Source: Fomitopsis serialis
Lineage: Eukaryota; Basidiomycota; Agaricomycetes; Polyporales; Fomitopsidaceae
Direction: 5' to 3'
NCBI RefSeq assembly: GCF_022376445.1
Contig: NW_025955131.1
Coordinates: forward strand, 20,118-84,117
Length of the DNA: 64,000 nucleotides
This document shows positions 22,562 to 32,225 of this stretch, one piece after another. The notes beneath the pieces were generated by a model. That model was not told the DNA's origin. It saw only the letters and a program-made list of their open reading frames with translations, and did no database searches. A program made the position numbers and the translations under genes. Within the stretch, counting starts at the first letter, position 1; each line of letters starts with the position of its first letter.

Positions 22562-23369
22562 GCGAGTTATGAGACTGTCTATGCCTTGTCCTTTTCAAGT
22601 TCACGACACGCTGTAATCTACATCTCTTTATGTTGTCTCTTTCAGTTAAGAAGGCTGCTCTCACTATCTATGTATGCGTCGCTCTCAGTCGCACGTAGTG
22701 ACGCTAAGCGCGCACCGAGTGAAAACAAATGTGTATGCACCATCGATGCGGCGGTGGCTCGGAGGTCGCGTCCGCACCAGGCGAGCCGACATGGCTGGAG
22801 TCAAACACAGGCCGATACGGATCGAGCATCTTATGCCAACGCACGTACTGCTCGGTAGTATTGCGGATGAGCATCCCGACGCACCTCTACTCCTTCCTGA
22901 CCCTATTCAGCGTGCTATGGACCTTAAACCTCACCTCCGCCATCCTCCCCGGCCTCTGCGCCCTCCTCTGCTCCGCTCCTTCCATCGAACCACCCGCTCC
23001 GCGACCCACCCGCACGCCTCGCCCACCGCATCTGCACACGCACCCAACAATTCATTGCAGCCGAGGCTGAGCAGGTAGAAGAAGGTCTCCGTCGCCTCGG
23101 GGCTATCGGTACGTCGCTACTAATCGAAATCGTCCGCCAGTAGACGCCCACATGCACGCCTTCGAGCTTCGCCGATCAACGCGCGCGCGCGCGATGGGAG
23201 CGGGGGCCGAGCTCTTCTGGGTCATAGCGACGACAATGAGGACAACATGCTCGAGATGTGCATGGCGTCGTCCCACTGGCACTCGCACACGTTCGTCGCT
23301 CGCGCGCAGCCGCGCAAGTGCAGCGTCAGTGGCACAAGGGGCATGGCTGAGGTGTAGGAGCGAAGGTCC
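22562..23369. other. Intergenic; possible remnant coding piece only
   Basis: On the plus strand there is a hydrophobic stretch (YSFLTLFSVLWTLNLTSAIL, about 22880-22940). Later, in another frame, comes a helical stretch with FIAAEAEQVEEGLRRL, ending at a stop near 23143. They could be two exons of a small gene, but I found no splice pair joining them. Nothing else is supported. Confidence 0.3.
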
Positions 23370-23419
23370 TCGGGTTGTATTTTAAATTACTACGACGAGA
23401 TTCGATGGGCATGTGGTGA

Positions 23420-23590
23420 TTGTGCTAGAGGAAAGAGAGGAGGGGAGGAGGAGGGGAAGGAAGAGAACGGAGGGAACGGAAAGGAAGGGGAGGAACGTAA
23501 GAGAAGGAGACAGAAAGGAAGGGGAGGAACGGAAGGGGAGGAACGGAAGAGAAGGGAACGGAAAGGAAACGGGGGAGGGAAAATGAACAC
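23420..23590. repeat. Purine-rich low-complexity tract
   Basis: Almost only A and G on the plus strand (AAGGAAGGGGAGGAACG-type units), located just after the stop codon of the tail-anchored gene. A shorter version follows its paralogue at 48780-48880, so the tract was part of the duplicated unit and has since changed length. Confidence 0.85.
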
Positions 23591-23631
23591 AATTGAACTA
23601 AGACCTCGAAGATCCAGGAAACGGTGATCAT

Positions 23632-24355
23632 CTACATGTACTTCGTGAACGAGACATAGCCAGCAGTAGCTTTGTAGAAGAGATAAAGAGCAACGAGATA
23701 TAAAACGATGAGGCCACAGGCGTGGCGCCAGGACGGCCTGGTGCTCTGCGAGCTAACAATGCCCTGCGAGCGAACGCCCTGCGAGATGGCGCCGTCGCCA
23801 CTGCCTCCGAAGCAGTGGCACACAAGAGTACGGAAACTCTCATCATCGTACATGGTCACCGAGTAGACCCTGTCCGCCACGTCATCATACCAATAAACGG
23901 TCAATGTGGGCTAAAATGCATCAATTCAGCGGCCGAGCCATTGAACCGGCTGCGCGCTCACCTCTCGGACAACGATCTGAACGTTCCATGAGCCGATCGG
24001 CGTTCCTCGCACCTCACCGGGCCCGCAGCAGAAGAAGGCATCTGCGGGAAGCAACTATCAGTGGCGGGCCGAGAGCAACCAGTTGGAAAGGCAGACTCAC
24101 AACGACCACCAGGGAGAGGGATGAGGACGAGGTGTCCAGGTCTCATGATACGAGCACCGCCAATAGTTACGACCCCTCCACGAGAGCCTAGTCGGTAATC
24201 CGCCACATAGAAGACCAGGATTCCTCTGACAACTGCTGCTCAGCGCTACAATTCATGACGAAAAGGCGACCGACTTACTTGTCGGGGCGCCTCCCAGAGC
24301 GGACGACGACGACGTTATCGGAGAGGGTGCTGACCGAGGGAGAAGGGGAGGACAT
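23632..24355 (-). CDS. Four-exon gene for a small tail-anchored membrane protein, copy A (186 aa)
   Basis: Exons 24279-24355, 24101-24225, 23962-24041 and 23632-23910 (minus strand) splice in phase over introns of 53, 59 and 51 nt. The product starts MSSPSPSVSTLSDNVVVVRS, then has LVFYVADYRLGSRGGVVTIG, an RPGHLVLIPLPGG strand, AFFCCG, and MYDDESFRTLVCHCFGGSG. A single hydrophobic helix (CGLIVLYLVALYLFYKATAG) lies about 15-30 residues from the C-terminus. The bulk probably forms a small cytosolic beta-rich domain anchored by the tail. No known family recognised. Start chosen because a TATA box lies 40 bases upstream and the paralogue uses the same ATG. Confidence 0.85.
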
Positions 24356-24394
24356 GGGGCTTGCTTGACTACACGTTGGTCGACTTCGCCGTCG

Positions 24395-24403
24395 CTTTAT
24401 ATA
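24395..24403 (-). promoter_or_regulatory. TATA box of tail-anchored gene copy A
   Basis: TATATAAAG on the minus strand, 40 bases before the ATG at 24355. The same box is at 49702-49710 before the paralogue. Confidence 0.55.
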
Positions 24404-25507
24404 CTCATGTGGCGCAGGCTTGCATTGTCTGCTGAGCGGCGGCTCGCGATCGAATATCTTGACGTAGCAGTGGATCGCGGCAACCTCCGTCCCGTTGAAG
24501 GTGTCGACGTCCTCGCACTTCTCAACGCCCTTTATCTGCATTCGCGGCGAGGGGGGGGGGAGTCCGGCCAGGCGTTCATTGCGACCGAGAAGGCGCAGAT
24601 GTTCGCTCGCGATGTCGCCACTGGGGGTCTCCGGCAACGGTCCAGCAAAGCGAGGAGTCTTCGACGACGACGGCAGAGAAGGCGGATTCGAGCGCCGAGT
24701 CGTGCCAGATCGTGACGATTAGTTGCTCGCGCTCCCACTTTTGACGGAGATATCCTTGGTGTGGTCGGCGAGAAGACCGTCAAGGGCGCGCAACTCGCAA
24801 CGCCAATTCGTCCCGTAGAGCTCGTGCGTTCGCAAACAACTCGCCCGCAAACTCGTCCGTCCGTACATCCGCTCACTCATCCTTCTGTTCATTCACGCGC
24901 CCGCCGGTTCATCTGGCTGCTCGAGGCGAATCGAGCATGCGAGGTCAGACGCGATGCGGACGTTGGTCGCGGGCACCTGCACGCACGGCTTCGGCGGGGT
25001 GGATCACACTCGGGTGATTCGTCGACCATGTTCTTGCAAAACGGGGACAGCAGGGCCTAATGTCGAGAATCGGGTTGTCGGCCCCTTGAGATATCTTCGG
25101 TGCAACATCGAAGGGACCATCGCGAGTACAGCGTTCATTGGGCTCTAGACGGCACACATTGCTGATACTTAATGGTGCGAAGCATCTTCAAGCCTTCGTG
25201 AGGTAGAATGTTGGAGCCCGGAGGGTCGACATCTCGTGGAAACGGTGAGGTTCACTCAACTGCTCATACGAGGGCAGGAGTTCCCCGGCCCAGATATCAA
25301 CGCATGGTCAAAACCAAAGCGGACGTCCGTTGTACCAGAATTGAGGCATAGAGAGAGGCTGAGGTGGACATAGCAGAGCACGAATGCTTTTGAAAGGGAC
25401 CAGAGGTCGGCGTAGGACGGGAGGACGGGGCGGGGGCACAAGCGCTCAAGGCGACTCTGGCGGACTCCGGTGCCGTACTAGACGCCAACAAGCGCTTACA
25501 CATCCCA

Positions 25508-25776
25508 GACGAGGACGATGATGCGACTGTTTTTCGCCAACGCTCGATAGAGCACCAACATCCGCTTCTCGCCAGCGGAGTAGTTGCTCCCCTCGTCGCC
25601 GACGAGAGAGTCCAGACTGAACTTCGCCTCCGCCACGGCGTCATGCGCCCCGTCCTGCGGCAGTAGCCACGTCCGCTGGATGGCAGAGATCAATTGCGCA
25701 TCCGTGCGGGTGCCCTCTGAGTCTCTACGGGGATATTGATCAGGCATCGTCAACGTGGTGTGCATAACAGTGGACG
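25508..25776 (-). pseudogene. Second copy of the ABCC NBD fragment
   Basis: Contains DAQLISAIQRTWLLPQ, LDSLVGDEGSNYSAGEKRML and ends after IIVLV, at the same residue as the fragment at 17483. It starts at the intron region equivalent to 17700-17754. Beyond both ends the two fragments are unrelated, so they share the same two breakpoints on the 3' side. It carries no Walker A and no Walker B acid. Confidence 0.8.
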
Positions 25777-26439
25777 TGGCTTCGTGTGGTCTCCGTCAGA
25801 CGGCAGCTCGGTGCAGTACGTGTCAAACAGCTCGTCGTCGAAGGCGAGCGCGCGGAGGGCGAGGGTGCAGAGGCACGGCGCGTCCGCCAGGGTGATGGGG
25901 AAGGAGGGGGAACCCAAGCGGCAGCGGGAGTCAGAGAGGGATCAGGAGAAGTCAGTGCCCGTGCCGAACAACGTGGCCTTCACTTGTGACCTTTGGAACT
26001 TGGAACTGTGCCGCCATGTCCATCATGGGGCGTCGACACAGAACGACCCACTCGCTTCACCAGCCCATCCTTGACAGACCACAGCTCCGAGCCGACCTGA
26101 ACAACGGGTGCGGGCACGACCGCGGCTAAGTGAGGAATTCTCTGAGCCTGTATGGGAGCTCGCGGAGGCGGTGGCAGCCGGGCATAACGGGTCATCCGAC
26201 GTAAGAAACGACATGAGAGGGCGGGGATAACACGAGTGTCTTATCGACTCGGGCTCAGTGTGGAGGACAGAGGGACGGCAGGATGGGCGATAAAGACTGA
26301 GAGCGCGACTTGAGGGAGGGCCGGGAGAAGGAAGTCGTCGTCAGAGCGGTCGACGCCGAGCTGCAGCCGCCGAAGGAGAACCAAGAATTAGAACAGGTGA
26401 TGGTGGATGTCGATGTGGAGACTGCTACGCACGGACGAT
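25777..26439. other. Region between ABCC fragments, no supported gene
   Basis: Short overlapping frames only, none protein-like across a useful length. On the minus strand this would be the place for the TMD2-NBD2 linker and Walker A of the ABCC relic, but I cannot find GxxGxGKS-type sequence here. Confidence 0.4.
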
Positions 26440-26716
26440 GAGGATCGCATGCCGAGCGAGCACGCATTGCTCAATCTGTACAACAGGACGATGTCGACCT
26501 TGCTAGGGCTGATCGTCTTGCTGAACCTGGCCTGAAGAGCGCGATGTCGAGCACAACGAGGACGAGAATGCTGCAGAGCAGGTTGAGCCGTACGCTCAGC
26601 CACTGCTGGATCACGATGACTATGTAGCAGGCCCTGTTCTCCACGTCGAGACCGTCTTCCGTCTTCCGAATGAATCTGCCCTGCACGGGCGTAAGTTCCT
26701 GGGTACGACTGCGTCG
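26440..26716 (-). pseudogene. ABCC-type transporter, second membrane-domain fragment
   Basis: Minus-strand reading gives FIRKTEDGLDVENRACYIVI, QQWLSVRLNLLCSILVLVV and, after a frame break, TISPSKVDIVLLYRLSNA. These match in order the end of TMD2 in ABCC exporters (coupling helix with W-L-x-x-R-L, hydrophobic helix, S-P-S-K-V-G-x-x-L-x-Y). It precedes the NBD piece at 25508-25776 on the same strand, so both may be remains of one gene copy, with its Walker A region lost. Confidence 0.7.
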
Positions 26717-26749
26717 TTACGATGCGATACTCACTTCTTCTCTATGTGC

Positions 26750-27452
26750 GCGGACGGTGCTAATGCTGGTGAGCGATTCTGCGCATATCGTTGTCAGTGA
26801 AGGAAGAATGGAGATACTGGTGCAGCGTACCAACATAGGCAGAGTACGATTTTGACCGCAAGACAGAGTCCAGGCGTTTGTCTCGACCGAGATGCGGCGG
26901 TGGAGGGCAGCATATGTCCCCATGTAATCCCCTTGAGTGAAGCCCTTGACGCTCTCCGCAGTCCACTAGCCAAGGAATAGGTTGTTGGCGGCTGCAGGCG
27001 GGGTCATCAGTAGCTCTACTCTCACACAAAGGGGGACGGACCTTGGGTGCCCTGCATGAGAGCTACCAATGATAGGAAGACCGGAGCCCACACAAGGCCC
27101 CCGGCGCAGCGGTAGTAAGTGCTGTGTGTGGTCCACACCACCGACTCCGTGAGCCGTGTTTCTGCCTGCATCAGCTCAGGGTGCGCATCCTTGGGCTCCT
27201 TGCTTGCGCCAAGTGCAGTGGACTTGTCGACCATTACTCGCGGCCAATCGCCCCATACCATAGAGCGTGATATCCGCGCGGCCGAGGCGGTCACCTGTCT
27301 ATCATCTCCGCCTTGAGCACGCTCTGCAACTCACACGCGAGCCTGGCCGTCCCGCACTCGACCTCACGGCTCACTGCATTCAGCGCGCGCAGGCGACGGA
27401 TTGCAGCAGTGAGAAGTGCATAGACAAACACCCTGGGAAACTAGCCACAGCG
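26750..27452. repeat. Segmental duplication, copy 2 (partner 19790-20150)
   Basis: Holds a short helicase-derived stretch related to 19800-19862, then unrelated inserted sequence, then the part related to 19870-20150. No intact gene. The helicase piece does not reach motif II. Confidence 0.65.
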
Positions 27453-28497
27453 AGTAGGTTCGCTCTACCGCTCGTCAAGAACGGGAGCTCACCGCCCGGT
27501 CATCAACGCATGGTCGAAACCAAAACGGACGACCGGGGCGAGACGGGGGCGACGGATGGGCGGGCGAGGCGTGGGCTGCAGTTCGGATATCTTCGCGCGA
27601 AGCGTCGCCTTCGCTAGCGCATTCGGCGCGGCAAGTACGTGGTAAGGGGTTTTCTATACATCGAAGACAACGGTTAGCATCGAGTGAAGGAGAAATTTCA
27701 CGCCACGCACCTCTTCTTCGCACCCTGGCATGGCTCCTCCTACGGTACCGCTCCACCGGCTGCGCGACTCGCCGACTTTGCTTCTGTTGCTGCGACAACG
27801 ACGCGCCCGCTACGCTGCGATCGCTGAGACTGACCCGCGTAGCTGAGACTGCCCCGTCCAGATCCGAGGGCGTGAAACGAGGTGGTCGACGCCTTGGACC
27901 TGTGAATCGAATTCGGGTGGCGGTGAATCCGCCATCGGCGACAGTCCCCTGTGGATGGTCAGCTTCGGGTAAGGACACGCGAAGAGCGCACTTACAGGAC
28001 TCCGCATAAAAGCGACATCCTGCCAACGTTTCGCAGAGAGTCGTCGCGCATCTCCTATGTCGACCTGGCGGACGTCCTCGCGGGCTAGGCCGCCGTGCTT
28101 CGACCCGCCAGCTGGCGGGTCCCTTCGTTCCGGGCGGGCTTCGGACGGACTGCGACGGCGGGGCTGCGACGGAGGTGCTGCAGCTGCGGGATGGTGGACG
28201 CCGTGAGCGTTGAGCGCCGTCGCATGTAGCATGACGGGCTGCAAGTCGTCGGACTGAAGCGCTGAGGTCGCGGGGCGTGAGAGCATGACGTAAGCCGTCA
28301 TTAGCGCCGCCACATCCCCATGTCGAACTCGAAAACATATCGACTCCCCGAGTTGCGTGGGGACGCGACCCGGAGGAACTCATGGTGACAGTCGGCGAGT
28401 AATATTAGAGGTCAGGACACTTTAGCTTTACAATAACGGATGCAGTAGAACAATCAGACGACGGGCGACTCGGACGCGGGTGGTGTTGAGACTATGG
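27452..28497. repeat. 1.1-kb repeat, copy 1 of three near-identical copies
   Basis: Matches 38253-39300 and 46562-47608. All three contain, on the minus strand, the same 302-codon frame (here 27475-28383) and the same 167-codon frame (27810-28313), with identical translations. The 302-codon frame starts in a good context (CACCATGAG). It is Arg/Pro/Ser-rich, and the second frame also looks protein-like, so the true product, if any, may be spliced from both. The left flank of this copy is shared with the diverged copy at 20150, not with the other two. Confidence 0.9.
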
Positions 28498-28586
28498 CCT
28501 CCATAAAGCATACGCATATGAATTGGTACAAGAGAAGTATGTTGAAGGCTGAATGCTCTCTGTCATGCACGTAGGAATCTACTAGC

Positions 28587-29842
28587 CTACGCGCGAGCGC
28601 TCACTACTCTGGCATACACCGCAGCCCAGCCGAGCGTCGTACGCCCCTGCTCCGATAGCTAGCACGAGTCGTTAGAGAAGAACGGCTTCGTTACGATGGA
28701 CGTAGTTTACCTGCTGATATTTTTCGGCACGCTCGACGAACTCCGCCACGTTGGCATTGGTCTTGAGAAGGCGGTCGACTGCAATTCCATCCTTGAGTTT
28801 GGGTACAGTCTCGGCCTTTTTCATCAGTTCCTGTAGTTCTCCGTGTCGTCAAAGCATAATTCCTCGTATTCGAAATCGACAACGCACCCAAAGAGACTCT
28901 TGAAGCTTTCTTTGGGTGTGTCCTCTGTCGTGAACTGTCATATTCAATTCCTCAAGTCGCTGCATCACCCCGTCGAAATCTGCGCGCGTCACGGTAGACA
29001 GACCACTGGATTCCCATCTGCGCTGAGCCGTCGACTGAATTTCCAGCGCGTCGCGCAGATCGGCTCCCCGAAACGCTTCGATCCCTTGGAGATCGATGAT
29101 AATGGCGTTTCCTTGGACTTCCGTGTTGCCGAAACAAGGTGTTTCCTTCAGCGGAGATAGCTGTTTGCAAAGCTCATCCTTCGAAATAGCCACTCAGCAT
29201 GATAGGTGAAACCTGACGCGGGATGGCTTACCTCTGTGGCCTCCAGTATCGCCAATCGCTGTTGCAGCTCAGAAGCCACCTCGTCCAGAGTGCCCCCTTT
29301 CTGCCACAGAGTCTCGAAGCCCGTGCGCGATGATACCATCATCGTAAGGACTGTGAGCTTCTCTTCGGCGGCCACGACCCGGTGTGCTTGTTCGAGTAAC
29401 GTCGCGGTCTGCCAGTAGTCAGGACATGGTCAACGGGGGTCCGGGATACAGTAAACGCAGACTGACCTCAGTGTATGTTGCCTGCAATGTCGATTTGAGG
29501 GAATGGACCATCTTTATACTCCTCAGGACTCGTGCTGTACTCTGCAGTCTCCTGGCCTTCTGCGCCTGATGCTGAATACGCTTGAGCACTTCTTCTCTAT
29601 AGGCTTTGTTCTGCTTCTGAAGCCGCCTCATTGGAAAGGTCACGTCTTCGAGTCTGTGGTAGCTGATGCCATTTAGAACAAGACTTCTGTAAAACAATGA
29701 GTCAAGCAAACTGAACTTGCATTAGATCTACGCACCTCCGGAGCTCTAGAGTGTATGCCACTCCAGCTTCCAGTATGGCCTTTCTGCTCTCGGCCACTTT
29801 CTGGATGGCACTAGCCAACGGGACGACATCGGTAGCAGACAT
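28587..29842 (-). CDS. Six-exon orphan gene, 328 aa, helical
   Basis: Exons 29736-29842, 29467-29686, 29232-29408, 28888-29178, 28711-28830 and 28587-28658 join in phase over introns of 49-58 nt (987 coding bases with stop). The last intron has a CTAAC branch-site candidate and its splicing changes the C-terminus to ...TLGWAAVYARVVSARA. The protein begins MSATDVVPLASAIQKVAESR, is rich in Leu/Glu/Gln/Lys helices (residues about 40-120 and 120-180), and contains GNAIIIDLQGIEAFRGADLR in the middle. No signal peptide or membrane segment, and no family recognised. Its upstream neighbour on the same strand is a multispan membrane protein. Confidence 0.8.
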
Positions 29843-30281
29843 GACTGCGAAGGATTCTTCGAGTTGCAGCGGGACGGCGGAGGAGATGCGTAGCGGGACG
29901 ACGACTTGAGGTGAAGGTATGCAGTGTGGTTAATGCTTCTTTCAGCTACGAAGGTGAACAAAGGAGTCCACTGCAGGTGTCGCCCATGTGGCATTATACA
30001 AAGGCGGTCTAAGAATGCTTTGTTCGCGGAAAACATTTCGTAGAAAAAGGTTCGCATAATGAACCTACCACTCGCAGAGACGGTAGGTAGTCGTGATACA
30101 ACATTCGGAGACGAATTTACCAGTCCAATTTGAATCAACAAGTCCGTGTATCTAGCCATGCACCCGAGTAGAGATCTCTGCTCTCAACAGAACACCGTAC
30201 GTTCCGCAGCTAGCCGCAAACGGGGATGAGTACTGGTTAGCATTCAAGTTATTGATGCGCGTACCCTGTTTGCGGAATAGC

Positions 30282-31517
30282 TTAGCACCGGTCTGCGCCC
30301 ACTTCAGAAGAAGCGCGAAGTCCTGGGCAGACGAAGCACCCGGTATAGTCGGCATGCCTCGAGGATACGCATTTCCAACGCATAGACGAGCGCGCACTAC
30401 CAGACACACTCGTCCCCAGCTGTCCTTGTTCGGTCCGCGGCTCCACTCCGCCTGCGAATAACCTGTTGAATGGGCGGGAGTACTGGACGTGATAGCATGT
30501 CTTCGAGAGCAGTTGAGGGCCTGAGATCTCAGCGTCAGGGAATGAATAGTATGCTGAGAAAGAATCTCCGCCTCGAAGGACCTCTCGTTGGAGGGATCGC
30601 GGCCTCTGGACACTGTTCCCAATGATTAGCCAGCAGACCCATCGTGTCGAGACGATCGCTCGTTACCTGCGAACTAGATGCACATCGTCCATACTCTGCA
30701 CTTTTGCAGGGGCCACAGATAAGTCTTGGGTGGACACTCCGATGCATATGAGGATCATCAAAGCGGCGATGGTCGTGTATGCGACAGGTCGCCTCCAAGA
30801 CGAACGCATCGCATGGAGGGTTGGCCGCAGCACAAGACGTTGTCCGAGTACAGCCGCCGTGTCGAGGCATGTTAAGAGCGCAATCAAACCCTGGATGAGT
30901 AGGTAGACAGACATTATGCCGCATATCCGTAGATATGGAGCGACGGCGCTGTAAACGTATGAAAGGGAATCCGAGGCGAGGATGAAGATGCACGGAGCAA
31001 TGCCAATGCAGATCATCAGGATGTCCGCGAAGAATTGGAGCGCTGACATAGCAACACGCAATGCGGCCAAGAAGTTTGCAGGGGTTAGGGTGCGGATGGA
31101 CCCTGCGGCGAGCTTGAGGACGCAAGCGGCAGAACGCCACAAAATGGGACCGAAGCCATGGGCGGCAGGAATTGCACTTCCGCCGAGTGTGACGGTGCGG
31201 CTCAAGGACGTCCTGTTGTCAGGACTTGCATCAACTAGCGACTGCGCTCCGATCCCAGCCTATGAAAGAACAATATCACCAGCTCATCATAAGAACAACC
31301 CCACAAAAGATTGAGGGTTACGCACATCGTCATGGTCTGCATTACTGTGCTGGAGCCTCCAACTGTGTTTCATGCGCGCACGCTCCTCTTCGTAGATGCT
31401 TTCAGAGTCCCTGAACGCCATTGACCTCCATCCATGCAGTGCCCTTGACTCGTCCAGTATCTCGCTCGGTGAATCAACGGTTCGGATGGAAGGAAGTGGC
31501 GTATCCTGCGCTGCCAT
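30282..31517 (-). CDS. Three-exon orphan membrane protein, 371 aa
   Basis: Exons 31326-31517, 30667-31259 and 30282-30612 join in phase over introns of 66 and 54 nt (1116 coding bases). The N-terminal 70 residues are hydrophilic. Hydrophobic segments lie near residues 137-158, 171-194 and 221-239, with a weaker one near 103-115. The C-terminal 110 residues are polar and hold five cysteines (CYHVQY, KCVSSRHADYTGCFVC, ADRC). It could be a plasma-membrane or organelle protein; no transporter family motif is visible. An in-frame ATG at 31565 would add 16 residues. Expression start is uncertain because the upstream region carries a tandem duplication. Confidence 0.72.
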
Positions 31518-31529
31518 TGTTTTCTGCCG

Positions 31530-31771
31530 CTGCAAGAACGCCAGCCGCGGTGCTGCGATCCTCAATTGGTCCTACGACGCTGATCAGCCTGGCTAATCAC
31601 GACGGACAGAGTAGGTTGCCCTACAGTGCGCAGTGGCGTATTATGCGCCGTCGTTGTATCCCGCTGATGCAAGAACGCCCGACGTAATGCGGCGATCTTC
31701 GATCGGTCCTACAATGCTGGTCAGACTGGCATCCTCACGACGGTCGAAGTCGGTTGCCCTACAGTGTGTTT
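31530..31771. repeat. Imperfect tandem duplication upstream of the 371-aa membrane gene
   Basis: 31530-31628 and 31657-31771 share CAAGAACGCC, TGCGGTGATC-like, GGTCCTAC(G/A)A(C/T)GCTG and GGTTGCCCTACAGTG. The first unit overlaps the gene's possible 5' end, so the promoter or 5' exon has been duplicated and has drifted. Confidence 0.6.
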
Positions 31772-32225
31772 GCGCGTTGCCTAAAAAGCGAAGCTTGAAT
31801 AAAGAAGTTGAAGTTTTTGGACTTTGTTCATACGCACCCTTGCCTCTCTCGTAGTATCAAATTGGGGGGGCTCCCCAGGCGAGCCAGATAACGTCCGGAA
31901 TAGTTTCCGGGACGAAGTGTTATCGAAGTCGGCCTTGCGCTTGTACCGCATTTGAAGGGGAGTGTTCGGTCTGAGAGTCAGCGCATTGTCGCTCCCAGCT
32001 GGACGGGAGGATGTGACCTGGGTGACGCGCCAGCACGCGTCGCATCACGCCTCTAGGCGCCCGACTTCGCAAGCGGACAGTCGAATTCAGATTGCCGTGC
32101 ATCTGCCAGTACCAACGTAACGATACGAATAAAGAGGAGTGTATCTCGAGTGTGCAAAAGTAATAGCAAGATGGACAACAGAGACGATAGCGTTCGAAAG
32201 CAAATTGAATGCGCGTTCAGAAGAT

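Larger units (their letters stand above)
23370..25507. repeat. 2.1-kb segmental duplication, copy 1 (partner 48700-50815)
   Basis: The block contains the tail-anchored gene (23632-24355), its purine-rich 3' flank and 1.1 kb upstream of it. The gene half is clearly diverged between copies. From about 24330 to 25507 the copies differ only at a handful of bases and short indels. The right boundary is sharp: after CTTACACATCCCA this copy continues into the ABCC fragment while the partner continues into different sequence. Confidence 0.88.

Noticed and set aside
22586..23158. Two overlapping plus-strand frames as a secreted or membrane protein gene
   Set aside because: One hydrophobic stretch and one helical stretch lie in different frames without usable splice sites between them.
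24532..25157. Minus-strand frames upstream of the tail-anchored gene (and the same at 49881-50441)
   Set aside because: Some stretches look protein-like (VEKCEDVDTFNGTEVAAIHC) but frames shift between the copies at small indels and no consistent exon model fits both.
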